A stretch of 43,133 bases of DNA from Gammaproteobacteria bacterium (GTDB taxonomy: Bacteria; Pseudomonadota; Gammaproteobacteria; Ga0077536), in NCBI GenBank assembly GCA_009692265.1, contig SHZM01000028.1, forward strand, positions 1 to 43,133, given 5' to 3'. How positions within the stretch are numbered: position 1 is the first letter of the stretch; every line of letters begins with the position of its first letter. Shown here in pieces: positions 1 through 9,105 of the stretch. The notes under the pieces were generated by a model, which was not told the DNA's origin, searched no databases, and saw only the letters and a program-made list of their open reading frames with translations. A program made the translations under genes and the position numbers.

Positions 1-63
1 CTGCAACTGGGCCGGCGTCACTAATTGTTTGTCGTTCATATCGATCACCATGCCTCGCATCAT
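1..63 (-). CDS. Transposase N-terminal fragment (partial)
   Basis: The minus strand has in-frame ATG codons at 63, 60, 51 and 39, followed by an open frame to the window edge. The segment after the ATG at 39 reads MNDKQLVTPAQLQ, which resembles the N-terminus of some ISNCY-type transposases. The fragment is too short for a firm family call. Without the sequence to the left, the true start and the completeness of the gene cannot be judged. Confidence 0.4.
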   Translation of the reverse strand, partial: MMRGMVIDMNDKQLVTPAQLQ

Positions 64-82
64 GACCGAACCCAGCTACCCC

Positions 83-139
83 TTCAGACTCATACTCCGT
101 TGGATTCACGCCCTTTGTTCAGACTCATACCCCATTGGA
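83..139. repeat. Two 22-bp direct repeats in the element end
   Basis: Positions 83-104 and 118-139 carry nearly the same 22-mer, starting TTCAGACTCATAC and ending TTGGA, with a 35-bp period. They differ at only a few bases. Repeats of this kind just inside an insertion-sequence end are usually transposase-binding sites. Confidence 0.55.
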
Positions 140-151
140 CAAGGCTTCGGC

Positions 152-180
152 TTTACCGTCCACACCTCATCAGGCACAAT
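152..180 (+). promoter_or_regulatory. Candidate sigma70 promoter for infA
   Basis: A -35-like TTTACC (152-157) and a -10-like CACAAT (175-180) are separated by 17 bases, the optimal spacing. Each matches consensus at 4 of 6 positions. It lies 47 bases before the infA ATG and starts only about 11 bases beyond the presumed element end, so the promoter is either native sequence spared by the insertion or a hybrid. Confidence 0.35.
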
Positions 181-227
181 CGCGGGCCCGATGCCGCCGG
201 CATCTATCGAGAGTGAACCCATAGCGC

Positions 228-446
228 ATGCCGAAAGAAGATCACATTGAAATGCAGGGCAAGGTCGTCGAAACCTTGCCTAACACCATGTTTAGAGTCC
301 AGCTGGAAAACGGTCACATCGTCATCGCTCACATCTCGGGTAAAATGCGTAAGAACTACATTCGCATCCTGACTGGCGACAGTGTCGTTGTCGAACTCAC
401 ACCGTACGATTTAAGCAAAGGTCGAATTACTTTTCGCGAGCGCTAG
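228..446 (+). CDS. infA: Translation initiation factor IF-1
   Basis: The 72-residue product is a full-length IF-1, the S1/OB-fold factor that binds the 30S A site together with IF-2 and IF-3. The sequence is highly characteristic: [19 protein letters not shown] at the start, then [22 protein letters not shown], and the C-terminal [16 protein letters not shown]. Length and ends match the family exactly. The ribosome-binding site before the ATG is weak. It is a single gene on the plus strand, flanked by a mobile-element end on the left and converging with the kdsB group on the right. Identification is close to certain. Confidence 0.98.
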   Translation: MPKEDHIEMQGKVVETLPNTMFRVQLENGHIVIAHISGKMRKNYIRILTGDSVVVELTPYDLSKGRITFRER

Positions 447-472
447 TCGCTATCGTTCATTGGCCTTCCGCT

Positions 473-946
473 TCACTCCGCTAGCAGGCGTTCCAATAAC
501 CGCCTAGTCCCGATCTCGATTAAGCGCGCGGCATATTCGAAGTCTTCGCGCCCACCGCCATAGGGATCTGGCACTTCTGCGTTACCACTACCGGAGTGCC
601 CCCCTAGGAGCAGCTGTATCTCGGCCGTGGAGTGCGCAGGCCGCATAAACCGCAGATGGTCGAGATGCCCTAAGTCAAGCCCGACCAACAGATCGAACGC
701 GACATAATCCTTTTCACCAAGGGGTCGAGAGCGCTGCTGCGCGATGTCGACACCGTAGGTGGCTGCGACTGCGATGGCGAGAGGCTCTGGTGGTATCCCG
801 GTATGCGCCTGGGTACCCGCTGAATCAATTACAAACTCGGCCCGTAATCCACGCTGCGCCACTGCCGCTTCCATCAAGCCTTGGGCGAGCGGAGAGCGAC
901 AAATATTGCCGGTGCACACGAACAGGATCCGACGCGCGCTCGTCAT
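473..946 (-). CDS. Low-molecular-weight protein tyrosine phosphatase
   Basis: This 157-residue cytosolic phosphatase has the P-loop CTGNICRS (C-x5-R-S) right after the start and the general-acid motif DPYGGG near residue 128. In proteobacteria such enzymes act on tyrosine kinases of polysaccharide synthesis or on small phosphoesters; the substrate here cannot be told. The frame is open further upstream to 1126, but that stretch is a shadow of kdsB. The ATG at 946 overlaps the kdsB stop (ATGA, 943-946), which indicates translational coupling and fixes the start. It is the last gene of the exbB-exbD-lpxK-ycaR-kdsB run. Confidence 0.9.
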   Translation of the reverse strand: MTSARRILFVCTGNICRSPLAQGLMEAAVAQRGLRAEFVIDSAGTQAHTGIPPEPLAIAVAATYGVDIAQQRSRPLGEKDYVAFDLLVGLDLGHLDHLRFMRPAHSTAEIQLLLGGHSGSGNAEVPDPYGGGREDFEYAARLIEIGTRRLLERLLAE

Positions 947-1704
947 GCCGTGCTCCCGGACATTAGCGCACGTTGCCAACGAACAAGATCGGCCGGGGTA
1001 TCGATACCAACGCCACACTCGGCAACCGCGTCGGGCACGGCGATTCTGGCACCCTGCGCCAGCGCGCGCAGTTGTTCTAGCTTTTCGCTGGATTCGAGGG
1101 GGTGGGGTGGCTTCGCGACGAACCACAACAAGGTTTCAACCGAATACGAATAGATCCCGACGTGACGGCGATACTGACCATCCGCTGACCACGAAAATTC
1201 CGAGAGCTCGCGCGGATATGGAATCGGCGCGCGGCTGAAATACAGGGCCCGAGTGTCCTCGCGACGCACCACTTTAACTTGATTCGGATCGCGCCAATCA
1301 AGTTCAGTATCGAAAGGTTCGCACACCGTTCCGATATCCGCCGCGTCGGTCGCCCCCACCAACGCAGCGACTTGTCGAATCACACTCGCCGGCATGCTGG
1401 GCTCGTCGCCCTGCAGATTCACAATGATCGTGTCGGCCGGTTCGCCGCGCGCCACCACGGCTTCGGCAATTCGATCGCTACCCGAGAGATGGGCCGGCGA
1501 AGTAAGGCAAACAATCGCGCCGAAATCGCGGGCGACCGCCTCGACCCGTTGATCATCCGTCGCTATCACAACTTCGCTTGCGCCGCTGGCGAGGGCGCGT
1601 TCATACACATGCTGAATAAGTGATTTGTTTTGGACGACGAGCAACGACTTTCCTGGCAGGCGCGTCGAAGCATAACGCGCCGGAATGTACACCTTGAACT
1701 TCAC
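943..1704 (-). CDS. kdsB: 3-deoxy-manno-octulosonate cytidylyltransferase (CMP-KDO synthetase)
   Basis: KdsB activates KDO with CTP to CMP-KDO for the inner core of lipopolysaccharide. The 253-residue protein has the N-terminal nucleotidyltransferase signature [13 protein letters not shown], then ATDD, the NLQGDEP motif and the C-terminal GIDTPADL segment, all typical of KdsB. Length is normal. The start is GTG at 1704, overlapping the stop of the YcaR-like gene (GTGA, 1701-1704); the stop overlaps the phosphatase start. With lpxK two genes upstream, this is a lipid A/core synthesis operon. Confidence 0.96.
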   Translation of the reverse strand: MKFKVYIPARYASTRLPGKSLLVVQNKSLIQHVYERALASGASEVVIATDDQRVEAVARDFGAIVCLTSPAHLSGSDRIAEAVVARGEPADTIIVNLQGDEPSMPASVIRQVAALVGATDAADIGTVCEPFDTELDWRDPNQVKVVRREDTRALYFSRAPIPYPRELSEFSWSADGQYRRHVGIYSYSVETLLWFVAKPPHPLESSEKLEQLRALAQGARIAVPDAVAECGVGIDTPADLVRWQRALMSGSTA

Positions 1705-1892
1705 CGCCCCAGACGTTCCATCTCTTCGTCAGAAAGTTCACGTGCTTCCTCTTCAAGCATAATCGGGATGTCATCTCGAATTGGGTAGGCTAGACGCGCG
1801 GCACGTGAAATAAGTTCATTGCGGTTCGCATCAAAAATCAGCGGCCCCTTGGTTACCGGGCAGACCAGAATATCCAATAAACGTTTATCCAT
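1701..1892 (-). CDS. Trm112/YcaR family small protein
   Basis: A 63-residue protein starting [18 protein letters not shown] and containing the [19 protein letters not shown] segment that defines the YcaR/Trm112-like family. In bacteria these proteins sit almost always between lpxK and kdsB, as here; their molecular role is not well established. Only one cysteine remains in the zinc-ribbon region, as usual for bacterial members. The ATG at 1892 overlaps the lpxK end by 8 bases; a longer frame to 1964 lies inside lpxK and was rejected as a start. Confidence 0.93.
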   Translation of the reverse strand: MDKRLLDILVCPVTKGPLIFDANRNELISRAARLAYPIRDDIPIMLEEEARELSDEEMERLGR

Positions 1893-2919
1893 GAGATCCT
1901 CGTGCAAGTAAGGTTTCAAGCCTGGTCGCGAATACCTCCAGCATCTCGGCGGTAGCTGGCACAAACCAGGCCCGCGCGGGCGCGAACGCTTCGCACTTCA
2001 CCGCGTCTTTCTCCGTCATCAGAATCGGCAGCCCGTCACCGAACGCCAGATCGGAAGCACGAAATCGATGGTGATCCGGAAACGCGTGCGTAATCGGGCG
2101 TAAACCTCGACTCCGTAAGCTCGTAAAGAATCGCTCCGGGTGCCCAATTGCCGCCAAAGCATGCACCGGTTCACTCGCGAGCGACTCCAGGGTCATCGAG
2201 CGATCGCGTCTATTCAGATTGACCGCATGTGTTGTCACATACTTCATCGAGAATTCACCGCGGCCGGCCACTCCGTAGGTGACTATCATGTCAACTTCGC
2301 GTAATCGCGCGATCGGCTCCCGTAGCGGACCAGCAGGTAAACATCGGCCGTTCCCAAATCGACGTACGCCGTCGATAACGGCAATTTCAATATCTCGTTC
2401 CAACGCGTAATGCTGGAGTCCGTCATCGCTGATGAGAACGTCGCAGTTCGCGTGTTCGATTAACGCCTTGGCGCTCGCGCGACGATCGGGGCCTGCGGCA
2501 ACCGGGCATTGCGCGCGGCGCGCGATCACAACGGCTTCGTCTCCCACCGCAAAGGGATCGCTATCCGCTCTGACCTGTTGCGGCCATTGACGCGCCCGTC
2601 CACCGTAGCCTCGCGCCAGCACCCCAGGCCGATATCCCATCGACTTCAAGTAACCGGCCAGCCAGATCACCAACGGCGTCTTGCCGGTACCACCGACCGT
2701 TAGGTTGCCCACCACGATCACCGGTACCGGCGCGCGATAACTCTTCAGCAACCCATTTTGATAGGCATGGCGTCGCACCTTACCACTCAGCCGATACAGC
2801 GATCCGAGCGGTGCCAACGCCACGGCTAGAGGATGTCGGCCATACCAAATCTCATTAATAAAATTCGTCACCGTATAGCCAAATTGCGGCAGGGCGACGG
2901 CTGTGGTGCCATCGGTCAT
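1885..2919 (-). CDS. lpxK: Tetraacyldisaccharide 4'-kinase
   Basis: LpxK phosphorylates the 4' position of tetraacyldisaccharide-1-phosphate at the inner membrane, the sixth step of lipid A synthesis. The 344-residue sequence has the Walker [13 protein letters not shown] at residues 71-82, the following ARGYGG motif, the SDDGLQHY motif near residue 165 and the late FPDHHRF and MTEKDAVK motifs. A hydrophobic N-terminal segment fits membrane attachment. Start ATG at 2919 overlaps the exbD stop by four bases. Length is normal. Confidence 0.96.
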   Translation of the reverse strand: MTDGTTAVALPQFGYTVTNFINEIWYGRHPLAVALAPLGSLYRLSGKVRRHAYQNGLLKSYRAPVPVIVVGNLTVGGTGKTPLVIWLAGYLKSMGYRPGVLARGYGGRARQWPQQVRADSDPFAVGDEAVVIARRAQCPVAAGPDRRASAKALIEHANCDVLISDDGLQHYALERDIEIAVIDGVRRFGNGRCLPAGPLREPIARLREVDMIVTYGVAGRGEFSMKYVTTHAVNLNRRDRSMTLESLASEPVHALAAIGHPERFFTSLRSRGLRPITHAFPDHHRFRASDLAFGDGLPILMTEKDAVKCEAFAPARAWFVPATAEMLEVFATRLETLLARGSHG

Positions 2920-3335
2920 TCGGGTTTCCGTACGGTGGTTGGAAACGTCACGCGATAAAGCCCTGCGAGGCGGGCGGCGTCCATTGCATCGACCGCCAAT
3001 TGAAACGGGGCCTCGCGATCCGCGCTGATCACCACCATGGAATCGCGCGTTTGCTGCTTCACCTCGGTGAGTGCTTGTTGAATTGTTCCGATCTTTCCGT
3101 TGATCAGCGCTTTCGTGTTGACAAAGAACTGTCCCTTCTTATCGATCACAATTTCGATCGCATCGGGAATTTTGTCCACCGGTTGCTGGCTCGCGGACGG
3201 CAATACGAGATTGATTTTTGATTCATCGATAAACCGCGTGCTGACCATGAAAAAAATCAACAACAACAGGACTACGTCGATCAGCGAGGTCACGTTGAGT
3301 TCGACCTCTTCGGGTTGGCGCGTCTTGAAGCGCAT
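2916..3335 (-). CDS. exbD: ExbD/TolR family biopolymer transport protein
   Basis: A 139-residue protein with one transmembrane helix near residues 16-36 (LIDVVLLLLIFFMVSTRF) whose aspartate at about residue 20 is the proton-carrying residue of the ExbD/TolR family. The rest is a periplasmic domain. It works with the ExbB-like protein encoded 14 bases upstream as a proton-driven motor. Its place just before lpxK is common in gammaproteobacteria lacking a neighbouring tonB; a role in envelope transport is possible but unproven. A ribosome-binding site AAGGAA precedes the ATG. Confidence 0.92.
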   Translation of the reverse strand: MRFKTRQPEEVELNVTSLIDVVLLLLIFFMVSTRFIDESKINLVLPSASQQPVDKIPDAIEIVIDKKGQFFVNTKALINGKIGTIQQALTEVKQQTRDSMVVISADREAPFQLAVDAMDAARLAGLYRVTFPTTVRKPE

Positions 3336-3349
3336 TAATTCAGTTCCTT

Positions 3350-3970
3350 CTAGGCTGCTAGATCTTCGCGCTCACCATGCAGGACTTCGACTAATTTCAA
3401 AGACTCCTGCTCCATGGTGATCACGATGGTGTCGACCCGGCCACGAAAATAGCGATAAAAATACAGCGCCGGGATCGCGACCATTAAGCCGGCCGCCGTG
3501 GTGATCAATGCCTCGGCGATTCCTCCCGCGAGGGCCGAGGGATTCCCCCCCCCATGTGTTTTAATCGCGGCAAACATCCTAATCATCCCGAACACGGTTC
3601 CGAGCAAGCCCATCAAGGGCGAGATCGCGGCGATCGTGCCCAAGGTGTTGAGGTAACGTTCCAATTCATACACGGCGTGGCGCCCTGCTTCTTCGATACT
3701 TTCCTTGATGATCGCACGCTCATGACTGCGGTTAGCCAATCCCGCCGCGAGTATTCGCCCCAGCGGTGAGCTGGTGCGCAAGGTCTGCATGCGCCGCTCA
3801 TCGAGCGTGCCCGCCCGTAACCACTGCCAGACTTGCGCGACCAGGTTGTCGGGGGATACGCGGCTGATCTGCAACGACCAGAAGCGCTCAACGATAATCG
3901 CCAAGCCAACGATCGAGGCAAGCATGATCGGACACATCACCCAACCGCCAGCCCGAATAATTTCAAACAC
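3350..3970 (-). CDS. exbB: ExbB/TolQ/MotA family proton channel protein
   Basis: A 206-residue inner-membrane protein with three hydrophobic segments: residues about 10-30, 110-135 and 150-172. The conserved core ISPLMGLLGTVFGMIRMF followed by GGIAEALITTAAGLMVAIPAL is the MotA/TolQ/ExbB signature. It forms the pore-forming pentamer that energises the ExbD partner. The start is GTG at 3970 with GAGG upstream. The codons for three successive glycines (in HGGGNPS) are all GGG, giving a 9-base homopolymer that is in frame here. Confidence 0.92.
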   Translation of the reverse strand: MFEIIRAGGWVMCPIMLASIVGLAIIVERFWSLQISRVSPDNLVAQVWQWLRAGTLDERRMQTLRTSSPLGRILAAGLANRSHERAIIKESIEEAGRHAVYELERYLNTLGTIAAISPLMGLLGTVFGMIRMFAAIKTHGGGNPSALAGGIAEALITTAAGLMVAIPALYFYRYFRGRVDTIVITMEQESLKLVEVLHGEREDLAA

Positions 3971-4134
3971 CCTGCATTTTCCTCATTACTCCGTGACATC
4001 CGGCGCAGGCCGCGCCGCGGCGGAAGTTATCAGACCATGATGATGGCGGGAAGGGTCGTTGTTTAAACGGCACTCGTCACACATGGAGCGAAACAACGCC
4101 GAGAAATCCAATTCGGTATAAGGCTCGGCATGAA

Positions 4135-5763
4135 CTAAGGATCCCAATAGCGCCGCTGCCGCTCGCGCACGCCGTGTGGCCGCTCCAGAGTATCGTCGAT
4201 GCGGACTGTAATGGCGCCGAGTTCGACCGTCGAAAATAATTCAGTACCGCGCCTTCGGTAGGCGGTGCGGACAGTTTCCGCCGGATGACCGAACCGATTG
4301 CGATATCCCGCCGATACCAGCGCATAACGCGGTGCAACGGCGGCGAGAAACGCGCTAGTCGAGGAGGATTTGCTGCCATGGTGCCGCACCAGGAGGATTT
4401 CGGCGCCTAGATCTACTTTCGACGCCAGCAGTGCCCGCTCAGCCTCGCCTTCGATATCGCCAGTTAAAAGCGCGGTCCCGTGGGTGCCGCGAATACGCAC
4501 GACGCACGAGAGATTATTTTTGTCTCCGCCTTGGCGAGGTGCGGGATGCAGGGTTTGAAACTCGACGCCATCCCACTGCCAGGTGCGACCTGCAACACAG
4601 GGATTGGGCAGGCGTTGAGCAAAAACCCCGCGCGGTGCCGTCACCACGCCAACACGTAGGGCTGCGAACACTGAGGCAGCACCGCCTGCATGATCGTTAT
4701 CGCCGTGACTGATGAGTAATTCATCCACCCGCTGTCGACCGATCGCCTTTAGAAACGGCACGACGACTTGGGCGCCGATATCCCCACCAGCCGGAAAGCG
4801 CGCACCTGCGTCGTAGACAAGCGTATGGCGCGCAGTGCTGATTATGACGCTTAGTCCCTGACCGACATCCAGTATATCGAGTTGAAATTCACCTGCAGCC
4901 AATGGAGCGGTTCTGGGCGCGGCGAGCATTAAAAGCAAACTGGGAACAAGGAATACCCGCATCGCACGAAACGGGGATAACAGCAGCAGCATCGCGACAA
5001 GGCTCGCGAGAAACACGAGCGAAGACGGCAACACCGGCAGATTGATCGGTCCCACAAGTTCCGCCAGCAAGGCGAGGAAGCGCACCAGTAGCTGCCAACA
5101 CGAGGCCGCCATCGCCCAACAGGCATCACTCAAACTTGCGAACCAAGGATTCAGCGCGATGCCAAGCAACAGAAGTGGCACGATTAACAGGGTGACGAGC
5201 GGGATCGCGACGGCATTCGCCACGGGTGACGTCAGCGACAACGACTGAAACGCGAAACCCGTGATCGGAGCGAGTAACAGCGCGAGCCAGCAATGGTTAC
5301 TCACCCACGCGCGCCATCCCGCAAACCGCGGTCGCACGTGGCCGAGGTAGAGCACCAGCGCCAGGGTGCCGAACGAAAACCAAAAGCTTACGCTTAATCC
5401 AGTTAACGGATTGAGTGTCAGCAGCAGCGCGGCTGCGATCAGCAGACTGTCGATACTTAACACGGCATTCGCGCGCGTCTTCGCCCAAAAGCCGATTGCG
5501 ACCATGATCAAGGTGCGCTGGGTTGGGATCGAGAATCCGGTTAGCAGTGCATAAGCCGCGGCAATCGTTAACGCACCACAGGCGGCGACGCCGAAGGTGG
5601 GGAATTGCGGGTGCCGCAGTACGGCCAGCGCTGCTATAGAGCGCGCGATCGCGTAAACCAGTATCGCGACCATTCCCAGATGCAGCCCGGAGACCGAAAT
5701 CAGATGAACCACGCCGGTGTCACGTAAGAGCTGCCATTGCTGATCCGAGATTTCAGCCCGCAC
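4135..5763 (-). CDS. comEC: ComEC/Rec2 DNA uptake channel, C-terminal part (after in-frame amber)
   Basis: This 542-residue open frame holds the Competence core membrane domain (many hydrophobic segments from residue 18 to about 285, beginning LISVSGLHLGMVAIL) and then a soluble metallo-beta-lactamase-like domain with LDILDVGQGLSVIIST, SHGDNDHAGG and VRHHGSKSSS. ComEC moves single-stranded DNA across the inner membrane in natural transformation. The frame continues upstream without shift to the amber codon at 5881-5883 and then into the N-terminal ORF. The first ATG at 5763 is internal to the family alignment, so it is probably not a natural start. The complete gene would be about 755 codons, a normal ComEC length. 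Confidence 0.88.
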   Translation of the reverse strand: MRAEISDQQWQLLRDTGVVHLISVSGLHLGMVAILVYAIARSIAALAVLRHPQFPTFGVAACGALTIAAAYALLTGFSIPTQRTLIMVAIGFWAKTRANAVLSIDSLLIAAALLLTLNPLTGLSVSFWFSFGTLALVLYLGHVRPRFAGWRAWVSNHCWLALLLAPITGFAFQSLSLTSPVANAVAIPLVTLLIVPLLLLGIALNPWFASLSDACWAMAASCWQLLVRFLALLAELVGPINLPVLPSSLVFLASLVAMLLLLSPFRAMRVFLVPSLLLMLAAPRTAPLAAGEFQLDILDVGQGLSVIISTARHTLVYDAGARFPAGGDIGAQVVVPFLKAIGRQRVDELLISHGDNDHAGGAASVFAALRVGVVTAPRGVFAQRLPNPCVAGRTWQWDGVEFQTLHPAPRQGGDKNNLSCVVRIRGTHGTALLTGDIEGEAERALLASKVDLGAEILLVRHHGSKSSSTSAFLAAVAPRYALVSAGYRNRFGHPAETVRTAYRRRGTELFSTVELGAITVRIDDTLERPHGVRERQRRYWDP

Positions 5764-5880
5764 GCCAACGGCGAGTGCGCTGAGGATCGAGGCGGTTGCC
5801 GGTTCATCGACGGCGTGCCTTATCGCAGTGGCGTACTGGTCGCGCAGGCGCGCCAGCCAAAGTTCTGGATCCCGCGCACA

Positions 5881-6402
5881 CTAGTTGTCCGGATGCGCGA
5901 CCACATAGCCAATCGCATCGATCGCGTTCGCGAAATACCAGCGTTCGGCGTCAAAGCCGCCGAGATTGCGCAACCCTCGCGGCGGCTTCAAACGAACGTA
6001 GACACGACAGCGCATGCCGGGTTCCAGCGCAAAGGGCGGGCGATACCAACTCAATCGCACGCTTATATGTTGCCGCGACCAGCGGTGAGTCGCGACGTTT
6101 ACGCCGGTTAAGCTAAGCCGGAGGCTATCGAACGCACTTTGCGGCGCTTCGATTAACACTCCGACGATTTGAAATGTCTGCCCGGCCAGTGCTTCGGGTA
6201 AGCGTCGCTCCAAGGCGTGCGCTGCGTACCAGCCGGCCCAGCTGATGGCGGCGAGCAGACATCCGCACCAGCGCAGGCGAGGGATGCAGCCAAGTGCCAG
6301 GGCCACAATAACGAATAACCAGCCCAACGCCGGCCCGGGCAGACGTGGAAGCAATTGCACGAAAAGCAGACCGCAGCACCAAGCGGCTAGAAGTAAACGC
6401 AT
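5881..6402 (-). CDS. comEC: ComEC/Rec2, N-terminal part (ends at amber codon)
   Basis: The 173-residue frame starts at an ATG with AAGGAAG upstream and encodes hydrophobic helices near residues 1-60 followed by the OB-like domain found between ComEC helices: FQIVGVLIEAPQ, CRVYVRLKPPRGLRNLGGFD and AERWYFANAIDAIGYV. It stops at TAG (5881-5883). The next codons in the same frame read CARDPELWLARLRDQY and lead directly into the Competence domain, so the amber codon is the only interruption. Either the gene is inactivated by a point mutation, or the base is a sequencing error. comEC follows the exbB gene divergently from the DUF2062 gene. Confidence 0.88.
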   Translation of the reverse strand: MRLLLAAWCCGLLFVQLLPRLPGPALGWLFVIVALALGCIPRLRWCGCLLAAISWAGWYAAHALERRLPEALAGQTFQIVGVLIEAPQSAFDSLRLSLTGVNVATHRWSRQHISVRLSWYRPPFALEPGMRCRVYVRLKPPRGLRNLGGFDAERWYFANAIDAIGYVVAHPDN

Positions 6403-6573
6403 GACAGTCTTCCTTGACTGATTCTTTTCGAAGATCGCTCATTGAGGGTGAACGCAATCCAGCGTCTACTCCTGATTATCGCTTATGATAGCTCACGATC
6501 GCGGGTGCGCCGCGTTGTAAATTCACCCAATCACTTAATTTCGATCGAGTTAGCCTCCACGAAGTCCTCCACC

Positions 6574-7134
6574 ATGGCTCTGCTAGAAAAGCTCCGCGCG
6601 CGCCTAGGGCGTCGCGATGACATGCTGAATCACCGCGCGCTGAGTTGGCTCGGAACCCGGCTACACGACCCGAAATTATGGCATTTCGGTCGCCGCTCGG
6701 TAGCAGGTGGTTGTGGCTTGGGACTGTTAATCGCCTTCTTTCCGCTACCGATCCACATGGTGGTTGCGCCGCCGATCGCGGTCGCCTTACGCGTAAATCT
6801 TCCGCTCGCCCTCGCGGTGACCTGGATGAGCAACCCCGTGACGCTGGTTCCCCTGCTCTACCTTGACTACGAAATTGGCAGCTGGATCCTCGGCACGCCG
6901 GCGGTGGCAGCCGGTTTTAATGCGGATTTTAATTTCGCGGCGCTCACCGAAGCCGCGAGCCGCCTATGGTTACCGCTGTGCCTGGGTTCGATTGTTTGTG
7001 GCGTTACCGCGGCCAGTGGCGTTTACTTCGCGGTGCAGGGGCTGTGGCGATGGCGGATTCGTCAACGCCTACGGCGGCGGCGTGAAAGACGCGGTGTTAG
7101 TAAGGCGTTGGCACCGCGGCCACGCCTTCAATAA
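6574..7134 (+). CDS. DUF2062 domain membrane protein
   Basis: A 186-residue protein with the DUF2062 core: [41 protein letters not shown], where the WMSNPVT motif is diagnostic. Predicted helices lie near residues 45-65, 70-90 and 130-155, followed by a very basic tail ([13 protein letters not shown]). The function of the family is unknown. In gammaproteobacteria the gene is commonly found between comEC and the lol genes, as here. The ATG at 6574 was chosen because homologues start close to the basic [13 protein letters not shown] segment; the longer frame from 6442 overlaps the promoter region. The 3' end overlaps lolD by 38 bases on the other strand. Confidence 0.85.
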   Translation: MALLEKLRARLGRRDDMLNHRALSWLGTRLHDPKLWHFGRRSVAGGCGLGLLIAFFPLPIHMVVAPPIAVALRVNLPLALAVTWMSNPVTLVPLLYLDYEIGSWILGTPAVAAGFNADFNFAALTEAASRLWLPLCLGSIVCGVTAASGVYFAVQGLWRWRIRQRLRRRRERRGVSKALAPRPRLQ

Positions 7135-7798
7135 CACCACCGCGTAACTGGATGATGCGATCCATGCCTTCAGCGACCCGGCGATCGTGGGTTACGACGA
7201 CCAACGCCGTACCATAATCCGCTTTCAGCGCCAGCATCACGTCGAATACCGACTGCGCAGTTGCTTCGTCCAGGTTGCCAGTAGGTTCGTCGGCGAGCAC
7301 GCAGCGGGGTGCCATCACCAGCGCACGCGCGATCGCCACGCGTTGCCGCTCGCCCCCCGAAAGCTCCGCCGGTCGATGTTCCAGGCGATGCCCGAGACCG
7401 ACCTTCGCCAACAGCGCGGTTGCCCTTGCGCGCGCGACCGCCACCGCCGCGCCACTGATCAACACTGGCATCGCGACGTTTTCGAGCGCACTGAATTCCG
7501 GTAACAAATGGTGGAACTGGTAGACGAACCCTAATTGGCGATTTCGCACCAGACCGCGTTCACGTTCGTTCATCCGGCCGAAATCCTGGCCGCAACACCA
7601 CACCTCTCCCGCACTCGGTTGCTCGAGACCGCCGAGCAAATGCAGCAAGGTGCTTTTGCCGGAACCCGAAGCACCGAGGATCGCAACGCTCTCTCCCTGC
7701 GCGATCTCGACATCAATGCCCTTGAGTACCGCAACATCGAGGGCACCGTCGGTGTAACGCTTTTCGAGCCCGCGTGCGCGCAAGACTGGTTCATTCAT
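7097..7798 (-). CDS. lolD: Lipoprotein-releasing ABC transporter ATPase LolD
   Basis: The 233-residue ATPase powers the release of outer-membrane lipoproteins from the inner membrane to LolA. Walker [10 protein letters not shown] is at residues 42-50, the Q-loop lies in [19 protein letters not shown], the signature is [15 protein letters not shown], Walker B is [11 protein letters not shown], and the H-loop is VVTHDRR. The [10 protein letters not shown] stretch is typical of LolD rather than of the related FtsE or MacB. The ATG at 7798 overlaps the end of the membrane-subunit gene by 8 bases. Confidence 0.95.
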   Translation of the reverse strand: MNEPVLRARGLEKRYTDGALDVAVLKGIDVEIAQGESVAILGASGSGKSTLLHLLGGLEQPSAGEVWCCGQDFGRMNERERGLVRNRQLGFVYQFHHLLPEFSALENVAMPVLISGAAVAVARARATALLAKVGLGHRLEHRPAELSGGERQRVAIARALVMAPRCVLADEPTGNLDEATAQSVFDVMLALKADYGTALVVVTHDRRVAEGMDRIIQLRGGVIEGVAAVPTPY

Positions 7799-9038
7799 AG
7801 CGCAAGGCCTCCGCCGGGCGCGTACGGCTCGCGATCCATGCGGGATATAGCGGTGCTATCAAGCACAACACGACAGCACAGCCCAACGTCACGAACACGT
7901 CCGTGGCTTCTAACTGTGCCGGAATATGGCTGATGTAGTAGACGTCAGGCGCGAGGATCTTGAAATGAAAAGCTTCCTCGATCCACGCGATGACATTTTC
8001 AATGTGGCGCGCCAACCAAATGCCGGCGGTGCCACCAACCACCACTCCGGTTAACCCTATTAACGCGCCCTGCGTGAAAAATATGCGCAGGATCCGCGGC
8101 GGAGTCATGCCCAGGGTTTGCAGGATTGCGATCTCTGTGTGCTTTTCGGCAACCACCATCACCAAGGTTGAGACAAGATTGAACGCGGCGACACCGACGC
8201 TCAGTAACAAAATTACAAACATCACAATTTTTTCAGTCTCCAGGGCTCGAAATAAACTCGCGTGACGGGTAGTCCAATCCTGTACGACAAGATTTTGTGC
8301 GCCGGGACGTTGCAAAATAGCGCCGCGCGCGGCCGCGATCGCAAATGGATCGTGCAGCGTGATGTGCAGACCTTGCGCACCGGCGCGACGGAACATTCGG
8401 GCAGCATCGTCGAGATGTATAAAGACGCTCGCGGTATCGTATTCCTGGACCCCAGCTTCAAAGATCCCAACCACATGAAAGCGTTTTAGCCGCGGTAACA
8501 TGCCGGTTGCGGTACGCAAAGGCTCGGCGAGGATTAACGTCACATCATCGCCGGGCGTAAGCCGTAGTGAATCGGCCAGCCCCCGCCCGATTATCACGTT
8601 AAAGCGCCCTGGCGCGAGCGCTTCGAGTTGACCAATCTGCATTCTCGCGGCCAGCACACTGACATTCGCTTCGCGCGCTGGCTCGATCCCATGTACGGCA
8701 ACCCCTTGAACGTTGCCAGCCTCCGCTAACATCGCCTGCCCCTCAATGTAAGGCGCCCACGCCGCAACCGCTTCGAGCGCTTCAACTTCCGCGCCAATGC
8801 TCGACCAGTCTTGCGGAGTCTTCGCGGTAGAGTTGATTTCAAGGTGGGCGGTCATGCCGAGCAAGCGCTCACGCATTTCGCGCTCGAAGCCGTTCATGAT
8901 CGAAAGTATCGTGATCAGGGCCATGATTCCAAGCGCGACTCCCGAAATCGATGTCGCGGCGATAAACGACACCAGGTGAGTGCGACGGCGCGAACGCGTG
9001 TACCGCCAGGCGATGAAGGATTCGATAGGGGTAAACAT
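7791..9038 (-). CDS. Lipoprotein-releasing permease, LolC/LolE (possibly LolF) type
   Basis: A 415-residue MacB/FtsX-like permease. The N-terminus [19 protein letters not shown] is typical of LolC/LolE, followed by a transmembrane helix near residues 25-48, a long periplasmic domain, and three helices near residues 270-300, 315-345 and 375-400. It pairs with LolD, whose gene overlaps its 3' end. Only one permease gene lies beside lolD, as in species where a single LolF forms a homodimer; a second copy elsewhere is not excluded. The start at 9038 matches the family N-terminus; the frame further upstream to 9194 overlaps tsaB. Confidence 0.9.
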   Translation of the reverse strand: MFTPIESFIAWRYTRSRRRTHLVSFIAATSISGVALGIMALITILSIMNGFEREMRERLLGMTAHLEINSTAKTPQDWSSIGAEVEALEAVAAWAPYIEGQAMLAEAGNVQGVAVHGIEPAREANVSVLAARMQIGQLEALAPGRFNVIIGRGLADSLRLTPGDDVTLILAEPLRTATGMLPRLKRFHVVGIFEAGVQEYDTASVFIHLDDAARMFRRAGAQGLHITLHDPFAIAAARGAILQRPGAQNLVVQDWTTRHASLFRALETEKIVMFVILLLSVGVAAFNLVSTLVMVVAEKHTEIAILQTLGMTPPRILRIFFTQGALIGLTGVVVGGTAGIWLARHIENVIAWIEEAFHFKILAPDVYYISHIPAQLEATDVFVTLGCAVVLCLIAPLYPAWIASRTRPAEALRYE

Positions 9039-9105
9039 GCCGGCTGGAGTATAACGGGCAGAGCCTGCAATACCGAACAAGCCACCAACCAACGATGCAC
9101 ACACG

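Larger units (their letters stand above)
1..141 (-). mobile_element. End of a transposable element (partial, runs off left edge)
   Basis: The first 141 bases look like the 5' end of an insertion sequence transcribed leftwards. A minus-strand reading frame opens near position 63 and stays open to the window edge. Upstream of it lie two near-identical 22-bp direct repeats, as expected for subterminal transposase-binding sites. The outer end is probably near 140, where the second repeat finishes. The family is not certain; the predicted N-terminus resembles ISNCY-type transposases from memory. The element ends less than 90 bp before infA. Confidence 0.45.

Noticed and set aside
759-1238. Plus-strand frames at 759-1238 and 881-1153
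   Set aside because: They are antisense to kdsB and the phosphatase gene, both of which are certain.
4099-4130. GCCGAG/CTCGGC inverted repeat between exbB and comEC as a terminator
   Set aside because: Only six pairs with a 20-base loop and no T-run on either strand.
5881-5883. Amber codon in comEC as a pyrrolysine or programmed readthrough site
   Set aside because: No pyrrolysine genes or readthrough signal were seen, and ComEC is not a known recoded protein; a mutation or sequencing error is simpler.
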